DNA of 64,000 bases from the NCBI GenBank assembly GCA_014898425.1, contig RCSZ01000003.1, forward strand, positions 1,302,001 to 1,366,000. Reading direction: 5' to 3'. Position 1 is the stretch's first letter, and the number at the start of each line of letters is the position of its first letter. Positions 1-8,830 of this stretch are shown piece by piece. The stretch is from Botryotinia globosa (Eukaryota; Ascomycota; Leotiomycetes; Helotiales; Sclerotiniaceae). The position numbers and the translations under genes are program-made. Below the pieces are notes generated by a model. It ran no database searches and was not told the DNA's origin. It saw only the letters and a program-made list of their open reading frames with translations.

Positions 1-1
1 T

Positions 2-490
2 TTGGGCGTGGGTCTTATGATTCATTTCCGTCAACCAGATCACCCCATCGGATATGTCATTATGTGTCAAATTTTTATCGCCTTCTCCGGCGGAACTATT
101 TCCATCTGTGAACAAATGGCTGTCATGGCTGCTGCACCACACAAAGGCGTTGCATCTATGTTAGCATTGATTGGACTCTTCAGTTCCGTAGGAGGTGCTA
201 TCGGTGTAGCAATCTCGGGAGCAATCTATACCAACAAATTCCCCGCAGCATTAGCACAGAAGATCAGCGACCCAGAGTTGGCAGCTCAATTATACGGAAG
301 TCTACCTGTCCAATTGCAGTATCCTGTCGGCAGTATGGAGCGGGATGCAGTCTGGTTTGCATATGGAGAGAGTATGAAATGGTTGGCTGTTGCCGGAGTA
401 GTATTCTTGATACCCTGTTTCGTATTTGTTGGTATGTGGAGAGATTATAAGGTCGATGAGATCAAGCAAGTTAAGGGAACTGTTGCTTGA
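2..490 (+). CDS. MFS siderophore-iron transporter, C-terminal part
   Basis: Open from the left window edge to the TGA at 488-490, so the N-terminus and most helices lie outside. The visible 162 residues hold the last membrane helices of a major-facilitator protein: a hydrophobic stretch with FIAFSGGTISICEQMAVMAA, a glycine-rich helix (LFSSVGGAIGVAISGAIYTN), the extracellular loop with YGSLPVQLQYPVGS, and a final helix ending in FVFVGMWRDYKV before a short charged tail. This arrangement is typical of fungal siderophore transporters of the Sit1/MirB group, which import ferric siderophores through the plasma membrane with protons. No start codon is claimed; the first ATG in view is internal. Substrate cannot be told from this fragment. 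Family call fairly sure, substrate inferred. Confidence 0.8.
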   Translation: MGVGLMIHFRQPDHPIGYVIMCQIFIAFSGGTISICEQMAVMAAAPHKGVASMLALIGLFSSVGGAIGVAISGAIYTNKFPAALAQKISDPELAAQLYGSLPVQLQYPVGSMERDAVWFAYGESMKWLAVAGVVFLIPCFVFVGMWRDYKVDEIKQVKGTVA

Positions 491-1269
491 AGGAAAGAGA
501 GTTCTCCCTTTCTAGTGATAAGAGAAGATGACTCTATTTGAGAAAGACTGGGGGTTTGCACGGTTGCGACCTTTCTGATATACCCGTTATGTTATAGTGC
601 TTAATGTTGATGAAAAATAAGAAGATAGAATTTTGGAATGGGAAACGTAAAATAGGTTATTCGAGTCGTTAATGAAATTCAATTATATCGCTATTCTACA
701 TACTTGTGCATCGTATTTATGCTATTGATTTGTCAATTACTTTCAGCTCGATTTTTGACGTGGCTATTCTGTAAGGATATCCCGTTGCATGCCAAGAAGA
801 ATTTCAATACTGGATAATTGTTTCCAAGGCCAGGCATCCGTTTCTTCAGTGACATGGACTTTTTCCATACGAGGCAATTCATGAACCTTAGCCATTTCCA
901 GAAAGTTTTCCCCGCTGGAATGACAGTTCTGATGGCTGCTTACTGCTCCCCGAGACGGTAAGTACTGAATTTCATCCATTTCTACTTATGGGCTGATTGA
1001 TCATCTGAGCCACGAATTGTGTCTTCGTGTGGAGGAAAAATTCAAACAAATTTTTTGGATGAAGCTCAAACTCATGGACATATATATAAACCGAATTTCT
1101 CTAAAGTTAGATTCTCATGATTATCAGCCCTTTCTTCTTTCTCTGGTTTTCTACACACCAGAGTCTGCCTGAACGGAGGAATATCAAGAACGTTCTACTC
1201 CCATAGAAGGCACGAGAAAATCCCTTGCTCATTATACAGCGCCCTCAAAACTACTCACCTCAGTCCATT
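491..1269. other. Intergenic region
   Basis: Holds the 3' region of the transporter gene and the promoter of the hydrolase gene. An ATG-started 71-codon frame exists on the minus strand (975 to 764) and the plus strand shows a good splice donor (GTAAGT at about 958), but neither gives a recognisable protein, so no gene is called. Confidence 0.4.
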
Positions 1270-2877
1270 ATGCATTGCCTACTTTTCTCCATCGTACTCC
1301 TCATTATTCATACCCAGATATCTCACGCCGAAACTATATGCACCGATTTCAGATTCCTAGTGTACATCGACTACACCCAATACCAATTCGGCTATCCCCC
1401 TTTCAATGACAATTACGACGTAGCTACATATATCCAAGACATCAATCGTCGCGACGCCGACAAGACTTTCCATCCCATCTCAGGCAGTATTCCCGGAAAT
1501 GGAACTTTCCGTCTCTCGGGAACATATTGCGAGCCGGCGAATGCAACTACTTTATTAGTTGCTATGCATGGATTGGATTCTGATAGAACGTAAGCTTGCT
1601 CCATTGGTTGTGAAGAAACAGAGTATCATTTGTGAGTATTTATTGACTTGATTAGTTATTGGGATATACAATACCAACCCGAAAAATACAATTTCGCAAA
1701 CTACGTAGTAGGGAAGGGATATTCGTTTCTGTCCTATGATCTTCTAGGGGCAGGTCGTTCTCAAGTGTACGTATACACGGTGTCCCTTCCCTCGGGCGAT
1801 ATCCCCCATCACGAGTCATGCAATCAATCAAACACCAAAATTTCTTGATAATACTAACAGCATCACAGAGTAAGCGGCTACACTCTCCAACTTCCCATGC
1901 ACGTTGCCATGCTCGAGAAAATCCTCACCAAAATCCGCGAAAACTCGCTTTTTCCAAAATCGGTCGAACATACTGTGCCTAAGAAAATTGTCCCTATAGG
2001 ATTCAATGTAGGTTCCCACATCACAAATGCAGTGATAGCCAAGAATGCTTCTCTGGTCGATGCGGTAATCCTGACTGGAGTTGGCTACAAAGCCAGCGTT
2101 GCCAGCTCCATTGGCTCTCTCTTGTCGAGCTGGAATGGAAAGATTGCGAGTACTGTGGATCCGAAATGGGAGGATTTAGGATATCATTCGGGGTATTTGG
2201 ATCAGGATGATAAGTTTGTTATTTGGAAATTGTAAGAAAGACGATTTTTCATAAATTTGTTCCTATTTCCGTCAGTTGGAAATAATTGAGGGGGTTAAGA
2301 TTGAGAAAATGCTTATGAGAATTTAATACAGGCTCTATAGAAAAGGATACTATGATACAAATCTTACAGATTCATACAGCACAGAGCATCGATATCCACA
2401 AGCTATAATGGAAAGCGCGACGGCGCCTCTGATCGATCTGAATGCGAAAGCTTTTAAGAGTCCGGTGTTGGTCATGGCGTATGTATTCTATCATGTTATC
2501 GTCCCCTCAACAAAATTTATCATATTTCAAGATTATAGACTAACTTTCTATAATACAAAGCGGCGAATACGATTACATAAACTGCGGTGGCAATTGCCAA
2601 GGCATTTTGAGGCCATCAGCTAGAGAAGCATTTCCTAACTCCAAAGGATTTCAGAGTCATGTTCAGCCAGGGGCAGCTCACAGTTTGAATTTAGCTGTAA
2701 GTTCCCCTCTCTTCTGTAACTCCATTGTGTAGCTGAGTTTATTGGCCGTGGAATTCCTCATTATCAAGGTACTGGGGGCGTTTTGATTGATATCAACTGA
2801 CATTTACCCAATAACAGTACAATGCAACGGGCGGCTACCAGGTTATTGTAGATTTTTTGAAGAAGAATGGGCTCTAA
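1270..2877 (+). CDS. Secreted alpha/beta-hydrolase with altered nucleophile motif
   Basis: Six exons fit one frame: 1270-1589, 1656-1766, 1869-2231, 2332-2478, 2561-2696, 2818-2877, giving 378 residues. The ATG at 1270 is chosen because it opens a classic signal peptide (hydrophobic core LLFSIVLLIIH, cleavage after SHA near residue 20). The alpha/beta-hydrolase fold is shown by the oxyanion strand LLVAMHGL, YDLLGAGRSQ, the elbow strand, DAVILTG, and a C-terminal catalytic-His segment GAAHSLNL followed by YNATGGYQVIVDFL. N-glycosylation sequons occur (NGT, NAT). Odd point: the elbow reads GFNVGS, so the expected serine of G-x-S-x-G is Asn (codon AAT). Either the enzyme is inactive, or another residue serves, or this is a recent mutation. 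Role is otherwise unknown; related fungal proteins are secreted esterase/lipase-like hydrolases. Confidence 0.8.
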
Positions 2878-4632
2878 GTGAGGAATTTTATCGAGTCTCT
2901 GGTCTTGAAGTCGTCGCTAGCTACAGTATATGCAACGTGTATCTTAAGTTGAAAGAAAGATGCTACGCTTTGTACTCAAATTGAGAACTATCTCGCGGCA
3001 TGTTGGATATTGACATCAGCAATAGCGCAAACATTTAAATGGGACATAATCAATGACCTTGAAATCCTAATTGGTTGGATTCAAATTCAGAGCACCTTCA
3101 ATATTGGCGTCGAGTTGAGTCGCCTGAGTGGCTATGAGCACAAGTAATCGCTGTGTATATTTTACCCCGGAATATGTCCCCGAAAAAGAGGCAATTTCTG
3201 ACTTGTCAACGGAAGACCAACATGAAGCCAAAAAATATCAACTTATTAAGTAGAAAGGAGAGTCCATGTCAACCATAGTTGGTATCCATTTCTACCCCCA
3301 AGCAGTATCCCGCACTCCGCCGCAACCGTTATCAAGGCTGAACTAAAAAGTCCAAAACGTGTCACCCCATGCCTTGTATCACCTACGCCTTGATCGAATG
3401 TACGAAATACAAATAGGGACAATCTCTAAGGCCCGCCACGACTCCTTTTCCCTTCAAGCTTTCCACATGACCAATTTCCATAAGCCCAACTTTTTTCTCA
3501 CCTCTTAGTCATATTGTGTGTGAAACTTGACGTAGAAAAAGTACATGATTTTAGGGGCTCATAAGGGACTGATAGAGTAAGATTTCTGAAAATAAGCCAC
3601 CAATACGTAGCATGACCAATAAGACCGTTGTCCCCACCTCCCTGAAGCAATAAGCGATAGGGCTGCCTTCCCCTTTTGTTTCAGATGCAAGTAATTATTC
3701 GATTCTCTCACCGATTGGTGCTACAAAGAGCAGCAAGGCACAGCCGCTCATGCAATCATTTGCGAAGAATCGACCGGTAAATGTTGTACCGGCTATCATA
3801 GGCTGATTATAGAAAGTGTTTATAGCAAAGGCTTATTACGAACTCGTGGAGTTCTGAGTCTGCGGATGCTTGTTCGATGACTAGGGTTGCCAGCCAGGGT
3901 TAGATCAATGTACTTACATATCTGAATCAACTACACACATCCATGTATACTGGATGATCTCATCTCATCCCGATTTAGCTCAATAGTGAAAGTTGCTTTA
4001 GTCAATCTATATTCTTCGGTATTCGAACAATCTCCTGAAAGCCAGAGAGAAGTACCATGTTTAGTTTCCAGGATATGATACCAGGATAATAAGCTTGTCA
4101 AAACTTCCTTTCATGTGGAGATCATCTTTGATGTCGAGGGCTAAATTCAGTGCACAAAGGTGGCGTATCAAGTTCACGCATCTCTTTTACGTTTTTGTCA
4201 TACCATCCTTGACTCATCCATTTGCAAATTGGGCGAGAAAAGGAGCCTCACTCACTTAACGCCTACACACAGCCTAACTCGACTTAGGAATCGCTGACAA
4301 GGTGTGTTGGATTGCGAGAATGTTGGTATCGAGGAAAGACTAAGTTGAGTTGCACTCACGTACTGAGGGAATGGCACATGGGACGTTTTCTGTAAGTCGG
4401 GACAGAGAGCTCCCACAGAGAAGTATAAAGGGAGAAAGATACCCAGAAGGATTCGTTCCTTGTCTCGCTCTGTATCAATTCTCGTGCGATATAGTTTGGA
4501 TCTAATTTCTACGTCTTCTCATGATCTCGTACCTAGCCTGGTCATTTGCAATCAGTGTCATCTATTAGCAATCTTTTGATTAATTCTTGCTTCAATCCAC
4601 TCAAAACTCCTATCAATATACACTCCATCAAT
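2878..4632. other. Intergenic region with SLATT-gene promoter
   Basis: About 1.75 kb without a convincing coding frame on either strand. A TATAAA lies at 4424-4429 followed by a pyrimidine-rich stretch, about 200 bp before the next start codon, and is a plausible core promoter. Nothing else recognised. Confidence 0.4.
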
Positions 4633-5337
4633 ATGGCTTCAGCCATGACTTCCACAATCCCAGCGGACAAACTTAACCTTGACTCAACACCTTCGCGAAG
4701 TCTAACACCTACACCACAAGATGTCGATGCTCTCGGCCAAATAGAAACACAATATGTGCTTCCACCCCTTTGTACCCTCTCCGAAGCCGATTACTTAGGC
4801 GTCTTACGATCCATCGGCGCGACGCGCATAGACAACCCATCACAGCCAGTTGAAATAGCTTCTGGTTCTCCTCTCTTCTCACATCGACACTTGCCTAACG
4901 GCCTTTATAAAGATATTGTGCAAACACGTCAGAAGAGCCAACTGGCATATTATCTCTCCAGTACCTTTTACAGTCTTGCATTGATCCTTCAACTTCTTTT
5001 TGGTGCTGTATTAACTGCTCTCGGATCCTCTTCTGCCGCAAAACATGGACTTGCGATAACTATATTGGCGGCTGCCAATACAGTCAACGCGGGCTTGATA
5101 GCTTTGTTTAATAACACGGGAATGCCGGACAGGTTTCTGAATGATTGGAATGAATTCGAAGATGTTGAAATGTTTGTAAGAGAATTGATCGAAACAGGCT
5201 TGGTGGACACAGATAAAACTAAAGAGCAAGTAGTAGCAGGTTGCTTTGTGAGATTTCAGACGGCGAAAAAGACTGTTAGGAAGAACAAGCCAGCGAGCTA
5301 TAATGGGACGACAAAGGAGAGCCAGAAAGCGAGATAA
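4633..5337 (+). CDS. SLATT-fungal (2TM effector-type) domain protein
   Basis: Single-exon gene of 234 residues. The frame is open further upstream, but the first true ATG is at 4633 in a good context (ATCAATATGG). Residues 1-100 are Ser/Thr/Pro-rich and cytosolic-looking. Residues about 99-195 match the fungal SLATT domain: basic lead-in RQKSQLAYYLSS, TM1 at about 106-131 (ending GAVLTALGSS), TM2 at about 137-160 (AITILAAANTVNAGLIALFN), then the signature NTGMPDRFLNDWNEFEDVE and an amphipathic helix. The tail is basic. SLATT proteins are known as two-TM membrane effectors linked with SMODS/SLOG nucleotide-signal systems in bacteria; fungal members are mostly uncharacterised. No nucleotide-generating partner is visible nearby. 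A pore or membrane-stress role is inference only. Confidence 0.75.
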   Translation: MASAMTSTIPADKLNLDSTPSRSLTPTPQDVDALGQIETQYVLPPLCTLSEADYLGVLRSIGATRIDNPSQPVEIASGSPLFSHRHLPNGLYKDIVQTRQKSQLAYYLSSTFYSLALILQLLFGAVLTALGSSSAAKHGLAITILAAANTVNAGLIALFNNTGMPDRFLNDWNEFEDVEMFVRELIETGLVDTDKTKEQVVAGCFVRFQTAKKTVRKNKPASYNGTTKESQKAR

Positions 5338-5564
5338 TTGTTACACATGTGGGCTGAGAAGATGATAATATATTTGCTTGAGGGTTGCTTTTTTGGTCGA
5401 GTGAATGTGGGCTAGTATCGGGTGTCAATGGATGTATGGGTTGAATGCTTGCATTTGGTAACGACCAACTTAATTTTCTTGATTCTTTGTCTGTTGCCTT
5501 GACGGGGTCATGGTCGATTTTAATTGCTAGAATAATATGTACAACTAAAGTCTTCAACTTCTTC

Positions 5565-6495
5565 TCATCCTGGTGCAACTCCCCTGAACTCCTGTACAAC
5601 AGCGTGCTTCCTGCGACCATTAACCTGAACCATACATTCTTCGGTAAAGACCCCAAATCTACAGTCCTTCTCTTTCGTAGTCAATGCCGGGAGGAAATCA
5701 AAAAGATACGAAAGGATGTAAAAACAGAAGACGTAGGACACGGCCCATTCGATAGCAGCACCCGCATCCCAGTTCTTTGCTATAACGACATACCAGTATG
5801 CTATACCGAGAATACTTTCTAGAGCTATAAAAACGAGTTTTGTGTAAGCTGAAACCATCAAGTTCGCATGCGTGTTTCGATATTCTGATTTATGTCAGAT
5901 TATGTAAATTTGAGATGGAGAAAGAAGAGACATACTACATCCCATACGATAATGTTCCAAAAATTGGAAAAACGCACTAATAGCATATCCAGAAATGAAT
6001 AACCCCACCATTGTGTTGTGTATAGTTCTATACCTGTAAACATCGAATATGCTCAGAAAGATCAAGCCCATGGATCCAATTACAGCCGACACAATGCTCA
6101 GATAAGCCACTACTCTCTCTGTATTATCTGTGTTCCTTGCAAGACGACCTTTGTGACGAAGTGCGCGTTCTGCAACAAAACATCCTGCGAGCAAGAAAGT
6201 GGTCAGGACACAACCTATGACAAATACTGGCTGCATTTCTTTGGTAGCTCCGATGTCTGATACGTATGGCACTGAATGAAATTGGGAAGACATTGATGGA
6301 TAAGGTGGTCGGGCTGGTAAAGTTGAGTTAAGAGGATCATGAGGGGGAAAGACGATAAAGGCTCCGAGCAGGGCATTGAGTGTAGTAAACCAGATGATAG
6401 CTGAGGCCGTTGGAATCATCTAGCTGTTGTCAGACATCAAGCGAAGAGCAAGTTCTGATATGAAAGCAAACCCAATATGAAAATACCTGCCACAT
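5565..6495 (-). CDS. Frag1/DRAM/Sfk1-family membrane protein
   Basis: Read on the minus strand as three exons: 6495-6487 (ATG TGG CAG), 6419-5936 and 5884-5565, total 270 residues. Joins are GTATTT...CTAG and GTATGT...CAG and keep frame. If the 9-nt first exon is wrong, the ATG at 6419 starts the protein three residues in. About six hydrophobic segments are seen: IPTASAIIWFTTLNALLGAF, VFVIGCVLTTFLLAGCFVA, VVAYLSIVSAVIGSMGLIFL, HNTMVGLFISGYAISAFFQF, LVFIALESILGIAYWYVV, AIEWAVSYVFCFYILSYLFD. The loops YVSDIGA and the segment around the second intron (HYRMGC / RNTHANLMVSAYTKL) are typical of this family. Yeast Sfk1 acts at the plasma membrane with PI4-kinase; DRAM proteins are lysosomal. Which applies here is unknown. 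It faces the SLATT gene tail-to-tail with only 227 bp between stops. Confidence 0.75.
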
Positions 6496-7144
6496 GATGG
6501 GCGAGATGAGTATAATATTTAGAATTATCGATACCTTGAGAAGACGTGCAAGAGGTATTCATGAACTAAGAAAGAATTCAAACCAATCGACTTCACGCAA
6601 CCTCCAACAAAAATGAGCGGATGTGGGTTTGGGTAGCAATAATGAGTCGTAGCGATGACTCCTTTCAGTGAGAAGACTATTTACTTATAGTATTTTGAAA
6701 GAGAATGAACGGTCAACATAGAAAGAGCAATGGATTCCACTTGGAAGACGATCTTAGAAGGCTCGAAATCGTAGCCCATTCGCTCTTGCCTTCAAGGGCC
6801 AATAGATCAGCGAGTGAGAAAATGAAACTGGTAATTACATAACGCACATAGACTTATATAGCAAAGTACAATTAAGATGGAAAATGTTTACAATTGACAG
6901 ATGAACAGCTCGCATCAAAATGACAAAAAGATCACTGGATGCCATTTTTATGAGAAAAGCTGATGATTAATCAATTGGCGCTAGGAATTCAAGATCTCAG
7001 CCTTGTCAGCCCCGAAATGTGCATCAAAGCCTTATGCTTCAATCTGAGCTTAATACCCGACAAACCGTCTATAGAACAAAAAGACACAGTTCTAAGACTC
7101 GGAACATGCTGCACTAGGATCGTCAATTTTCGCCGCGATTAAAT
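6496..7144. promoter_or_regulatory. Divergent promoter region
   Basis: About 650 bp between the starts of the Sfk1-like gene (minus) and the CDK7/Kin28 gene (plus). No coding frame seen; presumably holds both promoters. No specific motif identified. Confidence 0.4.
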
Positions 7145-8408
7145 ATGGCAGTTTCACCTCTCATTGTCCCATCAGCGGGCTCTGGCGAGAGAATTGCAAG
7201 CAGATCGAAGCTCTCAAGTGCCGTTCCCAGTGGTAATGGGACACCTTCTGATGGTCCAGCTGCAAGTGCTGGCACAACATATGATTTAGCAGAGCAGATG
7301 AACGAAAATGAGAGATCTAAATATGTCAAAGGTATCTAGTTCATGGCATGACATTGTTAACTCGTAACATAGCTAACCACTTATTATCTTAGGCAAGAAG
7401 CTCGGAGAGGGAACATATGCCAACGTTTATCTGGGCCACCTGAGGACCGATCCCAAGATTCTTGTCGCTATCAAGAAGATTAAAATACAAAAAGAATACA
7501 CAGAAGGAATGGCGCCTGATGCTATCCGCGAATTGAAGCACCTCCAAGAAATCTCCCACCCTAACGTAATATCTCTCCTCTCAGTATTCTCTTCCAAAGA
7601 CCAAAACCTGAACCTCGTCCTCGAATTTTTACCTCTCGGAGACCTCGAAATGCTGATTAAAGACGTTGATGGCGTACGCTACGGTGCGGCCGACATAAAA
7701 GCTTGGATGGGAATGCTCAGTCGAGCCATCTGGTTTTGTCACGAAAACTTCGTTCTCCACCGCGATATCAAACCAAACAATTTGTTGATTGCCGCAGACG
7801 GAGAGGTCAAACTTGCAGATTTCGGTTTAGCGAGAAACTTCGCAGACCCCCAGCGAACTATGACATCAAATGTTATCACACGTTGGTATCGACCACCTGA
7901 GCTGTTGTTCGGCGCCAGGCATTATTCTGGCGCTGTGGATATTTGGTCAGTGGGACTTGTATTTGCCGAAATGCTTTTAAGAATTCCATTTCTCGGTGGT
8001 GAAACTGAGGTTCATCAAGTTTCTTTGATCTGTCAAGCTATCGGCACACCAACTGAAGATAATTGGCCGGGAGTCACCAAATTACCAGAATACACAGTAC
8101 CCGACCCACCAAACCCAGTAGTTCCACGAGAAAACTACTTGGGCATGTTTGGAACAGCTGGGCCAGAGGGAGTAGATCTGTTGATGAACATGTTGATACT
8201 GGATCCCAGTAAAAGAATCACGGCGAGGCAGGTTTTAGAACATCCTTGGTGGGCATCAGATCCTAAACCTACAAAAAACCAAGATCTTCCAAAGAAGACG
8301 GGTGGCGAGGAAAAGATGGGAGAGGATTTGAAGAGGAGACCAGGACTAGTCGATGATGATCGGACTAGTAAGGTAGCCAGGAAGTTGGATTTTTCTTCTA
8401 TGAGGTAA
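7145..8408 (+). CDS. KIN28: CDK7/Kin28-type cyclin-dependent kinase (TFIIH kinase)
   Basis: Two exons, 7145-7331 and 7393-8408, give 400 residues. ATG at 7145 is the first in frame. Residues 1-60 are a Ser/Gly-rich extension. Kinase motifs in order: glycine loop GEGTYANVY (about 67-75), lysine in VAIKKIKI (about 87), a PSTAIRE-like helix PDAIRELKHL, catalytic loop HRDIKPNN (about 184), DFGLARNF (about 204), activation segment TMTSNVITRWYRPPELL with a phosphorylatable T-loop Ser/Thr, and a basic C-terminus ending KVARKLDFSSMR, as is usual for fungal CDK7. Together with cyclin H and Mat1 homologs it should phosphorylate the RNA polymerase II CTD within TFIIH; fungal Kin28 may or may not also be the CDK-activating kinase. 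Orthology is judged from the VITRWYRPPELLFG and SGAVDIWSVGLVFAEMLLRIPFL segments. The stop at 8406-8408 overlaps a possible splice donor (see findings). Confidence 0.9.
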
Positions 8409-8830
8409 AGATTTTGGGTCACCGAACATTACGCGGCGTATATTGTCATCTGGCGTCAAGGAGGAGGCGTCAAGGATAATTGGAAAGAGGAAATTGCAGA
8501 CAAGAAGGCAAGAGAGCCTGTTCGTGAAGCTTGTATCGAAAGATGAGACTTCAATAGAGGACAGACGTGCACTTCTTGCTCTCGCTGGTGGTAACGGATC
8601 TGAGTACAAAGAAGTCGCATTTGATGCTGCATTTGTTCTTCTCCCAGAACCAGCTACAAAAACTACTGAATCTACTGGAAAAGCACAAGAGTGGAAACTT
8701 TATATTCATTATAATAACAATGAAATTTATTCCATCATATTCATTAGTCTCAGAAAGACACAGTCATTCATATCTCATAAGGTCTCTACGTACGCCGTGC
8801 TAATATTTTGTTTGCCCCCAACTCTATATC
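8409..8830. other. Convergent intergenic region with open frame
   Basis: Lies between the stops of the Kin28 and recyclin genes. A plus-strand frame without stop codons covers about 8443-8838 and looks protein-like in its first 85 codons (KEEASRIIGKRKL..., EDRRALLALAGGNGSEYKEV), but it has no ATG start. Most likely 3' untranslated DNA; an alternative kinase C-terminus is considered in the findings. Confidence 0.35.

Noticed and set aside
764..975. 71-codon ATG-started minus-strand frame versus a plus-strand exon ending at a GTAAGT donor
   Set aside because: The two strands give conflicting weak hints; neither product is recognised nor linked to further exons.
7123..7329. Antisense frame over Kin28 exon 1
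   Set aside because: Shadow of the coding strand; no independent motif.
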